Assembly (NCBI GenBank): GCA_965217825.1
Contig: OZ244571.1
Span: forward strand, 868,001-932,000
DNA: 64,000 nt
From: VXNE01 sp965217825
GTDB taxonomy: Bacteria > Pseudomonadota > Gammaproteobacteria > Pseudomonadales > Azotimanducaceae
Direction of reading: 5' to 3'
In this document: positions 1 through 7,382 of the stretch, piece after piece
Layout: the number at the start of each line of letters is the position of its first letter
Numbering within the stretch: the first letter of the stretch is position 1
The notes under the pieces: model-generated
Told to the model about the DNA's origin: nothing
Database searches by the model: none
What the model saw: the letters and a program-made list of their open reading frames with translations, nothing else
Translations under genes and position numbers: made by a program

Positions 1-917
1 AAGGGAAACGGCGCGGACTCGGAGACGCATACGTGCGCGGCATTTCGCATGCCCTGGATTCGCTCGCGGCGGAAGTCGTCGTACAGATGGATGCGGATTT
101 TTCCCACGATCCAGCGGACGCGAAAAAGCTGCTCGCTCTCATTGCCCACGGCGCGGACGCTGCGATCGGCAGCCGCTACATCTCCGGCGGCGCAGTGGAT
201 AGGGGTTGGAGCCTCGGACGCCGCTGGTTGTCCCGCTGCGGCAACTACCTGGCGCGTCGGATCGCCGGACTCGTGACCGTTCACGATTGCACATCGGGAT
301 TCAAGGCGATTTCCGCGAGCGCGCTGAAGGCTGCCGATGTGAGGAATATCCGGGTGCAGGGCTATGCGTTTCAGATAGCGCTGCTGCATCGCCTGATCCA
401 GTCCGGCGCGCGCGTGGTGGAGGAGCCGATCTACTTTCGCGATCGCGAACGGGGTCAAACCAAGCTCGGCATTCGGGACTTGATCGAGTTCTTCTACAGC
501 GTCTGGTGGCTGCGCGTCGCGGGATATCGAACGTTCCTCAAGTTCTCTCTCGTCGGACTGTCCGGCGTGCTGGTCAATCTCGGCTCGTTCCAACTCGCTC
601 TCGGACTCGGTGTGCACAAGTTTCTGGCGTCGCCCATCGCCATCGAGCTTTCCATCGTGTCGAACTTCCTGCTCAACAACTATTGGACCTTCGCCGACCG
701 CGCAATGACCAGCCGTGGGCGCGTTCGGGGGTTGAAGTACAACCTGGTCTCTCTGACGACATTGGCGCTCAGCTATGCCACGTTTGTTCTGCTTTCGATG
801 TTGTTCCCCCAGGCGCCCCCTGTGGTACTCCAGGGCTGCGGGATCATCCCCGCCACCCTTTGCAACTACCTGCTCAATTCCTACTGGACGTTTCGGGCCG
901 GGGAGCCAGAGGCATAG
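1..917 (+). CDS. Polyprenol-phosphate glycosyltransferase (GT2) fused to GtrA-like membrane domain, 5' partial
   Basis: The gene is cut by the window edge. The reading frame is open from base 3, and the first internal ATG at 33 is not the start, because the residues before it (a GLGDAY-type stretch) still match the dolichol-phosphate mannose synthase family. The visible N-terminal part carries the DADFSHDP motif of GT2 enzymes that transfer a sugar from a nucleotide donor to polyprenyl phosphate. From about residue 165 of the visible part there are hydrophobic helices and two NNYWTF/NSYWTF-type motifs typical of GtrA domains, which are thought to help move lipid-linked sugars across the inner membrane. 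This two-domain arrangement is common in bacteria. It ends 277 bp before a convergent aldo/keto reductase, with a dispersed repeat in between. Confidence 0.85.
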   Translation, partial: GKRRGLGDAYVRGISHALDSLAAEVVVQMDADFSHDPADAKKLLALIAHGADAAIGSRYISGGAVDRGWSLGRRWLSRCGNYLARRIAGLVTVHDCTSGFKAISASALKAADVRNIRVQGYAFQIALLHRLIQSGARVVEEPIYFRDRERGQTKLGIRDLIEFFYSVWWLRVAGYRTFLKFSLVGLSGVLVNLGSFQLALGLGVHKFLASPIAIELSIVSNFLLNNYWTFADRAMTSRGRVRGLKYNLVSLTTLALSYATFVLLSMLFPQAPPVVLQGCGIIPATLCNYLLNSYWTFRAGEPEA

Positions 918-1050
918 AGCGTTGATCCACGCTGGCACGGCGGCGTGATCGCTATAAGGCCACGCTGGTGAACGGCCGGGTCATCCTCCGCGACGACGCG
1001 ACGAACATACGGGGTCTCGGCCCGGCAGGGTGTTGCGAAGCGCAAGCTAA

Positions 1051-1116
1051 GCTAACGCCACAAAACCGTCGCCCTCGCGGGCGCGGCTTTTTCCCCCGCT
1101 CAAGCCCACCTGTCGT
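1051..1116. repeat. Dispersed intergenic repeat, copy A
   Basis: First of three related copies (others at 16967 and 39486). It starts GCTAACGCCA, has a GCCC/GGGC hairpin in the middle (GCCCTCGCGGGC) and ends in CCCCCGCTCAAGCCCACCT. The hairpin differs from the other copies but keeps pairing, and the 3' tail is nearly invariant. It lies between the 3' ends of two convergent genes. The rest of 918-1194 shows no gene. Confidence 0.8.
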
Positions 1117-1194
1117 TGACGCATCCGGCGAGCTGGTTTCCGGCCAATGTTTTTCTGCGAACACATCGACGATCGAGCAGTGCATCACGCGGGG

Positions 1195-2178
1195 TCAGTC
1201 GACCCAGACGTCGGGTCGCGTGTCGACGCCGTGCCTGGCGAACACAGCGTCGATGATCTGCCTGTCGTCGGCGGACAGGGTGAGTTCGGGCGCGTGCATG
1301 TTCGCTTCCACCTCGGCGGGGGTACGCGCGCCGACCAGAGCTACGCTCACAACGGGGTTGGACAAAACCCACGCCAGGGCGAGTTCATACATCGCCATCC
1401 CTCGGTCTGCCGCCAGGGCCTTTAGCTCGTCCACAACAGCCAGGTTGCGCGGAAAGTTCTCCTCGCTGAACAACGGCATGTTGAAAGCGCCGCCGCGCGA
1501 ACGCCAATCTCTTCCCTCGTCGAACCGCGTATCGGCACTGAACGTACCTGTCAGCAGACCGTGGGCCAGCGGGCCATACACCATCATGCCGACGTCGTGT
1601 TCCGCACAGTACGGGAATACGTCCAACTCCATGCGCCGGTCGAACAGGTGATAGCCGTACTGTCCGACATCCACCCGGCGGGCGGCCATGCAGTCGGCGA
1701 TCTCTTTCGCCTTGAAATTGGAAACGCCCACGAAACGCGTCTTTCCCTGCTGGACCAGGTCTTCGAGTCCGCGCATGGTCTCCTCGAACGGCGTGTCCCG
1801 ATCCGGCCAGTGCACGAGATACACGTCGAGGTGGTCGGTGTCGAGCGTCGCGAGAGTCGTCTCGATAGAGCTGATCATGCGTTCGCGCGTGGCGTCCCTC
1901 GACGTTTGGCCTCTGTCGCCGTAGCCGATGCCGAACTTGCTGACAAGCACGATGTCGTCGCGATGGGATCCCAGGCCCTTGGCGAGAATGCCCTCGGATT
2001 GACCGAAACCATACGCTTCGGCCGTGTCGAACAGGTTGATGCCGACATCGAGCGCCTTGTGGATCGCCGCTATGACTTCGGACTCATCGATTCGTCCATA
2101 GCTGCCGCCAAGTTCCCAGCAGCCGAAACCGATCGCCGACACGTTGAGGCCCGTACTGCCGAAAGGTCGATACAACAT
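1195..2178 (-). CDS. Aldo/keto reductase
   Basis: A 327-residue NAD(P)H-dependent aldo/keto reductase of the TIM-barrel superfamily, probably cytoplasmic. The four catalytic positions are visible: Asp51 and Tyr56 in FDTAEAYG, Lys81 in LVSKFG and His123 in VYLVHWPD. Length is normal for the family. The ATG at 2178 is preceded by a strong AAGGAG about 7 bases upstream, which fixes the start. The substrate cannot be read from sequence. It is the first of three paralogous family members in the window (see 41415 and 43316), which share only the family motifs. It appears to be a single-gene unit: the upstream gene is divergent and nearly 600 bp away. Confidence 0.9.
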   Translation of the reverse strand: MLYRPFGSTGLNVSAIGFGCWELGGSYGRIDESEVIAAIHKALDVGINLFDTAEAYGFGQSEGILAKGLGSHRDDIVLVSKFGIGYGDRGQTSRDATRERMISSIETTLATLDTDHLDVYLVHWPDRDTPFEETMRGLEDLVQQGKTRFVGVSNFKAKEIADCMAARRVDVGQYGYHLFDRRMELDVFPYCAEHDVGMMVYGPLAHGLLTGTFSADTRFDEGRDWRSRGGAFNMPLFSEENFPRNLAVVDELKALAADRGMAMYELALAWVLSNPVVSVALVGARTPAEVEANMHAPELTLSADDRQIIDAVFARHGVDTRPDVWVD

Positions 2179-2772
2179 GCAAATGCTCCTTGGGAATCGT
2201 TGCCCCTGAGCCTACACCCGCCCCGCCCGAGGCTCTACGCCTTTTACGTTTGCGCGCAAGGGAATGCTTGACCGCCAGGTCGATGAAACAGTGAGTGTCA
2301 GGGGCCGGTCGGTGCCCGAGAGTCGCAAAGTCGGTCGAACACGGCGACAGATGTGAGAATGCAGGCGATCGTTGATGATTGAGATGGCGGTGCAACACGA
2401 GATTTTCCTAAAGCCGATCGAACCCAAAACCTTGCCGAACTCTCACCATTGCCTGAGGACTCGCGACGGGCGATTGTACTACCGGTTGAGCCTTGGGCGG
2501 CCAAAGGCGGTCGGCCAGCGCCTGAATCCGAAAGCGCCGACTTGCGGCGTCTCTCCGAAAGACGGTGCCGGGCCTCCATCGCGCGTTGAATCGTCGTTCG
2601 CGTGAGCCATCGATCACCCGAGGAGCCCGAAGTGGCCGAACCATTCCGCCGCCTCATTCCGCCAGTGGCTATAATCGCCGGATGCTCGGTCCGCAGTCGC
2701 TCGCGGAAGCGGTCGAAGGGAAGGGCATTCAATGCGGCGCGGTGCCCGTGAACAACGCGAGGACGAAATCCC
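2179..2772. other. Intergenic stretch without a supportable gene
   Basis: About 590 bases separate two divergent genes. Open frames exist on both strands, but none has a recognisable motif or a good ribosome binding site, and their composition is that of random high-GC frames. A TATAAT hexamer sits at 2670-2675 on the plus strand, about 98 bases before the VOC gene, without a convincing -35 box. The stretch may be decayed coding DNA plus the two promoters. Confidence 0.5.
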
Positions 2773-3639
2773 ATGAGAGAAGCGAAAGAGTTCAATCGAA
2801 GCGAAGAGAACATCGGCAATGTGCTCAACATGGAGCACATCAACCTCACGGTGCCGGATCAGCAGGTCGCGGCCCTGTTCTACGTCAGCGGACTCGGCTT
2901 TACGCGCGATCCCTACGTCGATTTCGGCACCCGCAACATGTGGATCAACGCTGGCGCGCAGCAGTTTCACCTGCCGAAGAGCACGGCGCAGAAGTGGCGC
3001 GGCCACATCGGCGTCGTCGTGCCGGACCTTGACGACCTGAAGCGTCGCCTGGACTCTGTCGCGAGACTGCTCGCAGGCACCGAGTTCGACTGGGAAGAGA
3101 AAGGCGATCACATCGCCGTGACCTGTCCATGGGGCAACGCCATTCGCGCCTACGCGCCGGAAAAATTTCCCGGCATCTACCTCGGTATTGCCTATGCGCA
3201 GGTACAGGTTTCTCTTGGCGTCGCAGAGGGGATCGCCAGCTTCTATGAGCACGTTTTCCGCGCGCCCGCGAGAGTCCTCGAGGACAACGAGGGCCGCCGC
3301 GCCGAGGTGTCCACCGGGCTCGATCAACGCCTTATCTACAAGGAGACTACGGACGAGATACCTGGCTACGATGGTCACCACATCGCCATTTACCTGGCGG
3401 ACTTCTCCAGTCCGTACGATTTCCTGGTCGAGCATGGCCTGGTGACGGAAGAGACCGACCAACACCAGTATCGCTTCCAGTCCATCGTGGACCCGGACAC
3501 GGGCGACACTCTCGTCGAGCTCGAACACGAGGTTCGCAGCTTGCGGCACCCCATGTACGGACGCAACCTGGTCAATCGCAATCCAGCGCAGAGATTCTCC
3601 AACTACATCAACGGGCGCGACGCGTTCTATCCCGGGTGA
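2773..3639 (+). CDS. Two-domain VOC (glyoxalase/extradiol dioxygenase-like) metalloprotein
   Basis: A 288-residue protein of the vicinal oxygen chelate superfamily with two beta-alpha-beta-beta-beta modules, about residues 17-125 and 140-255. Likely metal ligands are the His in MEHINLTV, the His in WRGHIGVV, the His in GHHIAIYL and the Glu in DTLVELEHEV. This His/His/Glu pattern is expected of a divalent-metal enzyme; the reaction is unknown. A GAGGA-like site precedes the ATG at 2773, and a GTG in frame at 2821 is an alternative start. The 3' end overlaps the start of the AAA+ gene by 4 bases, so the two are translationally coupled, which ties this protein to the NorQ/NorD-type pair that follows. 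Confidence 0.85.
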   Translation: MREAKEFNRSEENIGNVLNMEHINLTVPDQQVAALFYVSGLGFTRDPYVDFGTRNMWINAGAQQFHLPKSTAQKWRGHIGVVVPDLDDLKRRLDSVARLLAGTEFDWEEKGDHIAVTCPWGNAIRAYAPEKFPGIYLGIAYAQVQVSLGVAEGIASFYEHVFRAPARVLEDNEGRRAEVSTGLDQRLIYKETTDEIPGYDGHHIAIYLADFSSPYDFLVEHGLVTEETDQHQYRFQSIVDPDTGDTLVELEHEVRSLRHPMYGRNLVNRNPAQRFSNYINGRDAFYPG

Positions 3640-4445
3640 GGGAGCCGTACTACCTGCCACTCGCCGATGAAGTGGAGGTATTCGAGGCGGCCTACCACAG
3701 CCGTTTGCCGGTACTCCTGAAAGGGCCGACGGGGTGCGGCAAGACGCGCTTCGTCGAGCACATGACCTGGCGGCTCTATGAAACCTCCGACGGACCGAAG
3801 GGCGAACTCGCCATGCCCCTGGTTACGGTCTCGTGCCATGAGGACCTGACGGCCACGGATCTCGTCGGGCGGTACTTGCTGCGCGGCGATGAAACCGTTT
3901 GGCAGGACGGTCCCTTGACCCAGGCCGTGCGCACCGGCGCCATCTGCTATCTGGACGAGATCGTGGAAGCGCGCAAGGACACGACAGTGCTGGTACATTC
4001 GCTTACCGATCATCGTCGAATACTGCCGATCGACAAGACCGGCGAGCTGCTGGTCGCGCATGCGGACTTTCTGCTCGTGATCTCCTACAACCCCGGCTAT
4101 CAGAGTGTCCTCAAGGACCTGAAGACGAGCACGCGACAGCGGTTTGTCAGCCTCGCCTTCGACTATCCGGATAGCGATGCGGAAGCGGAAATCATCGCGC
4201 ATGAGTCCGCCGTCGATGCGAACGTCGCGGATCGGCTGTCGGCCATCGGCGTCAAGGTGCGCAACTTGCGCGAACACGGCTTTGTGGAAGGCGTCAGCAC
4301 GCGGCTCCTGATCTATGCCGGTGAACTCATTCGCCGCGGTATTGACCCGAGGCGCGCTTCGGAAATCGCGATCGTGCAGACGGTCTCGGACGATGCCAAT
4401 GTGCAGAAGGCAGTCGCCGATATCGTCGACGTGATCCTGCCGTAG
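3636..4445 (+). CDS. CbbQ/NirQ/NorQ-type MoxR AAA+ ATPase
   Basis: A 269-residue AAA+ protein. Walker A is GPTGCGKT at residues 30-37, Walker B is CYLDEI around residues 104-109, and a sensor-1-like SYNPGYQS follows. NPGYQ is characteristic of the CbbQ/NorQ branch of MoxR ATPases. Members work with a VWA partner (CbbO/NorD) to remodel or load metal into enzymes such as RuBisCO, nitric oxide reductase or other metalloproteins. Here neither RuBisCO nor norCB is present in the window. The GTG start overlaps the stop of the VOC gene, and the VWA partner follows after 19 bases, so the three probably form one operon. Confidence 0.93.
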   Translation: MREPYYLPLADEVEVFEAAYHSRLPVLLKGPTGCGKTRFVEHMTWRLYETSDGPKGELAMPLVTVSCHEDLTATDLVGRYLLRGDETVWQDGPLTQAVRTGAICYLDEIVEARKDTTVLVHSLTDHRRILPIDKTGELLVAHADFLLVISYNPGYQSVLKDLKTSTRQRFVSLAFDYPDSDAEAEIIAHESAVDANVADRLSAIGVKVRNLREHGFVEGVSTRLLIYAGELIRRGIDPRRASEIAIVQTVSDDANVQKAVADIVDVILP

Positions 4446-4464
4446 AGCGCCAGTCCACCGAACC

Positions 4465-6381
4465 ATGGTCGACCTCGCCGATGTCGAACGTCCCCTCGCG
4501 TTGTTCGCGGAGGGGATCGCTGGCCGCTACTGCCATCTCAAGGTGGGCGACGAAGATGCCGCCGACCGCGGCGGCGTCTACCTGCCCGCTACCATCGACC
4601 TCTTCGAGGACGAAGCGCTGAACGCGGCGATCTACAGGTTGCGCGTATTGGTGCAGCTCGGGTTTCGCGAATTCGGCACGTTCGCGTTCGACATCCACCG
4701 CGCCCGGGCCCGCATCCCGGCGCTTGCTGCGCGCCCTCTGCCCTCCGCCCACCGCGAGTCGGACCTGACGGTGTTCTTCAATCACTTCGATACGCCGCCT
4801 GTGGCCCGATCACTGTTCCACGTGATCGAGTTGGCCCGGGTAGAGGCGCAGACCTTGCGCAGGTACCCGGGCGCGCGCAAGTACCAGGTAGCGCTTGCAC
4901 CGCATCGAGATGCGCCCATTGATTTCCTGCGCCCGGTGATCGACCGCGTATGCGCTGCCGACGCCACGGTGTATGACACCGCCGAGGCGGTGATCGAGTG
5001 CTACGACATGCTTGACGTGGACGCCGAGGAAGCGGGGCGCGGCGTATTTCCCGGGCAGATGGAGTGGGCGCAGCGAGAGGCGCGCCTTGAGGATTGGGAA
5101 CGGGAACTCGACGATGCCGAGGCTCGGTTGGCCGCGATGGAAGTTGCCGAGCTGGCCGGCGGCGATGAAGTCAAGGTGGGGGAAGGGAAGGGCGACGGCG
5201 ACACCCGTGATGTGGGGCGGGACCTGGTGCGGGCGCGGGACGATTTGCAGCGCCGGGTGGACTCGGAGCGCTCCGCTCTGCGGCATCGACTCGGCGAGAC
5301 GCCGCTCGATGCGCGCAGTTTCCTGTACGACGAGTGGGACTACCTGGAACGACGCTACAGAAAGGGCTGGTGCCGATTGTTCGAAATCGGTATCGACCGC
5401 AGAGACGCCGCCGACAGCGATGGCGGCAGGCGTCTCATGCAATCCGTTCGTCCCTACGCGCGGGCCGTGCGGCGACGTTTCGAGCAGATACGTCCGACCG
5501 GCTATCAGCGTATGCGCAAGGTAGCCGATGGCGACGAACTGGATCTTGGCGCATTGGTGGACGCCCGCTCGGACATGCGCGCCGGAGTGTCGCCGGATGA
5601 TCGGGTATACAGCCGTCGGGAGCGCGCGCGCCGTGACGTGAGCGCCGCCTTTCTGGTCGACCTGTCCGCGTCCACGGACGACCCGGTTGGGGACCCGGTT
5701 GGGAACCCGGTTGGGGACCCGGTTGGGGACCCGGTTGTCGCGCAAGCGCCGAGACGTCCGACCGATGGCGGCACGCCACAGAATCTTCGCGACCCGTGGT
5801 TCGATGACGACTACACGTTTGCGGGCAAGCCGCCGGCAGCCGCCGAGCGTCGGCGCATCATCGACATTCAAAAGGAAGCCGTCGCCTTGATGGCCACGGC
5901 TCTGGAGGGCATCGGGGACGAATACGGCGTCTACGGTTTTTCGGGGTACGGCAAAGACTGTGTCGAATTCTATGTCGCGAAGGAGTTCGACGAACCGTTT
6001 CGCCGCCGCTCCCTCGACGCAATTGCGGCCATGAAGCCGAAGCGCAGCACGCGCATGGGTCCGGCGATTCGCCATGCGGTGGCAAAGCTCGCCGCCGCCG
6101 GCGCGGCGCTCAAGGTGCTGATGATCGTCAGCGACGGGTTTCCGCAGGATTGCGACTACGGACCCGAGCGCGGCAACCACGAATACGGATTGCGGGATAC
6201 GGCGAAGGCGCTGGAAGAAGCCGAACGCGCCGGGGTTCACACTTTCTGCGTGACCGTGGACCGGTCAGGCCACGACTATCTGCGCCGGATGTGCCCCGAC
6301 GCGCGTTACATGGTGATCGCGGAAACAGAGGGTTTGCCGGTGGCCCTGCAGAAAGCCTACCGGCGGTTGACGCAGATCTGA
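4465..6381 (+). CDS. CbbO/NorD-type VWA-domain protein
   Basis: A 638-residue partner of the preceding AAA+ ATPase. The C-terminal third is a von Willebrand A domain with the MIDAS motif DLSAST near residues 397-402, followed by further domain elements (ALEGIGDEYGVYGFSGYGKD, then VSDGFPQD). The N-terminal two thirds match the helical CbbO/NorD region, with an acidic, coiled segment around residues 200-275. Directly after the MIDAS motif an unusual DPVG repeat is inserted (5680-5738), with further low-complexity residues up to about 430. Known members act as adaptors that bring the ATPase to its metalloenzyme target. The ATG at 4465 begins a conserved-looking N-terminus; no strong ribosome site is seen. 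Confidence 0.92.
   Translation: MVDLADVERPLALFAEGIAGRYCHLKVGDEDAADRGGVYLPATIDLFEDEALNAAIYRLRVLVQLGFREFGTFAFDIHRARARIPALAARPLPSAHRESDLTVFFNHFDTPPVARSLFHVIELARVEAQTLRRYPGARKYQVALAPHRDAPIDFLRPVIDRVCAADATVYDTAEAVIECYDMLDVDAEEAGRGVFPGQMEWAQREARLEDWERELDDAEARLAAMEVAELAGGDEVKVGEGKGDGDTRDVGRDLVRARDDLQRRVDSERSALRHRLGETPLDARSFLYDEWDYLERRYRKGWCRLFEIGIDRRDAADSDGGRRLMQSVRPYARAVRRRFEQIRPTGYQRMRKVADGDELDLGALVDARSDMRAGVSPDDRVYSRRERARRDVSAAFLVDLSASTDDPVGDPVGNPVGDPVGDPVVAQAPRRPTDGGTPQNLRDPWFDDDYTFAGKPPAAAERRRIIDIQKEAVALMATALEGIGDEYGVYGFSGYGKDCVEFYVAKEFDEPFRRRSLDAIAAMKPKRSTRMGPAIRHAVAKLAAAGAALKVLMIVSDGFPQDCDYGPERGNHEYGLRDTAKALEEAERAGVHTFCVTVDRSGHDYLRRMCPDARYMVIAETEGLPVALQKAYRRLTQI
5680..5738 (+). repeat. 12-bp tandem repeat (about 5 units) inside the VWA gene
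   Basis: The unit GACCCGGTTGGG occurs about five times head to tail with one G-to-A change and a divergent last unit. It encodes (D/N)PVG repeats just after the MIDAS motif, in what should be a loop. The 12-bp period keeps the frame. A near-identical unit occurs in the nucleotidyltransferase gene at 8238. Confidence 0.95.
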
Positions 6382-6387
6382 GGACTT

Positions 6388-7059
6388 TCAGTCGTCTCCG
6401 CCCATGATGCCGAACAGGCTCAGCAGGTTCATGAACAATAGGTAGACCGAGACGAACAGGTTGTTCGTGGCGATGATGTAGTTCGTTTCGCCGCCGCGCA
6501 CGATTGCGCTTGTTTGATACAGCATGAGCGCGCAGGCGATCAATACCATGGCGGCGGAGATCGTCGCGGCGAACGCCGAAAGATCGAAGAAGAGCGAGCA
6601 AATGATGATGCCAATCACGACGAAGAACCCGATCACGAGAAAGGACCTGAGGAACGAGAAGTCTTTCTTTGTCGTGATCGTGTAGATCGAAAGGCCAAGG
6701 AACGTGGCCGCAGTGACGCCGAACGCCTGCGCAACGACCCCGGGATGAACCGCCGCGTAGTAGCCGACGATGGGACCGGCGACGAAACCGATGAACCCGG
6801 TGAACATGAAGGTCCAGAACAGGCCCCAGACGCTGTTGGCCGTCTTGTTGACCAGGAACGACAAGCCGAAGAAGCCGACTAGATAGACAATGAAACCGAA
6901 CATCCCGCCGAAGAACGGCACGTTCATCGCTGCCGCAACGGTGCCGGTCACGCATGCGAACGCCACCGTGAACGCCAGTAGCAGGTAGGTGTTGCGCAAT
7001 ACCTGATTGATTTCAACGGCTGGCCTCGCGGCCCGCCCGAGAGTTCTCAACTCTGCCAT
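6388..7059 (-). CDS. Bax inhibitor-1 / YccA family membrane protein
   Basis: A 223-residue inner-membrane protein with about seven hydrophobic helices, first at residues 27-46 and last near 195-217. The segment SIYTITTKKDFSFL and the general layout match bacterial BI-1/YccA (TMBIM) proteins. YccA in E. coli binds the FtsH protease, and other members act as pH-sensitive calcium leak channels; which applies here is not known. It converges on the VWA gene with six bases between stop codons. It is followed upstream by a roughly 190-bp spacer that also holds the tRNA-Met promoter. Confidence 0.92.
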   Translation of the reverse strand: MAELRTLGRAARPAVEINQVLRNTYLLLAFTVAFACVTGTVAAAMNVPFFGGMFGFIVYLVGFFGLSFLVNKTANSVWGLFWTFMFTGFIGFVAGPIVGYYAAVHPGVVAQAFGVTAATFLGLSIYTITTKKDFSFLRSFLVIGFFVVIGIIICSLFFDLSAFAATISAAMVLIACALMLYQTSAIVRGGETNYIIATNNLFVSVYLLFMNLLSLFGIMGGDD

Positions 7060-7196
7060 GTGTTCCTTCCCGTGCGTTGGCTATGATCTGTATAGGGAAA
7101 TCTGCGCAGATTATCAAGCTGTCTGAGACGCTTGTCACGATATCCGGTAACTGGCTGATAATAAATGTCTTATTCTTCAACAGTGTGCGCCGGCGC

Positions 7197-7225
7197 TTGA
7201 CAATTGCCGATCCTGTTCCGACAAT
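7197..7225 (+). promoter_or_regulatory. Sigma-70-type promoter of tRNA-Met
   Basis: A perfect TTGACA at 7197-7202, a 17-base spacer and GACAAT at 7220-7225, then a GC-rich discriminator (CCGCGCCCC) typical of stringently controlled stable-RNA promoters. The tRNA starts 27 bases after the -10 box. Confidence 0.7.
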
Positions 7226-7251
7226 CCGCGCCCCTGTCGACTTTGACGTGT

Positions 7252-7328
7252 GGCTACGTAGCTCAGTTGGTCAGAGCACGCGACTCATAATCGCGGGGTC
7301 GGCGGTTCAAGTCCGCCCGTAGCTACCA
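7252..7328 (+). tRNA. tRNA-Met (CAT), elongator type
   Basis: A 77-base tRNA with CCA encoded. The acceptor stem GGCTACG pairs with CGTAGCT (one G-U pair at the tip). The anticodon loop is CTCATAA, giving CAT. The T-arm contains GTTCAAG. The body closely resembles the gammaproteobacterial elongator tRNA-Met (GGCTACGTAGCTCAGTTGG start), not the initiator, which begins with an unpaired C. A lysidine-modified Ile tRNA is less likely given this match. Confidence 0.96.
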
Positions 7329-7337
7329 CTTTCCGTA

Positions 7338-7370
7338 GGCAGTGGGCCTTGTCGCCCACTGCCGTTCCTT
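7338..7370 (+). terminator. Terminator after tRNA-Met
   Basis: A perfect 10-bp stem, GGCAGTGGGC (7338-7347) with GCCCACTGCC (7354-7363), loop CTTGTC, followed by GTTCCTT. It starts 10 bases after the CCA end and stops about 13 bases before the next start codon, so the tRNA is separated from the downstream gene. Confidence 0.8.
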
Positions 7371-7382
7371 CGCGACTCTCGT

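Noticed and set aside
2298..2849. A 183-residue minus-strand frame in the gap before the VOC gene
   Set aside because: Arg/Ser-rich, no motif, overlaps the VOC start; not supportable.
4810..6240. A long minus-strand frame opposite the VWA gene
   Set aside because: It is a mirror of the real gene; the repeat NRVPNRVPNR is only the complement of the DPVG array.
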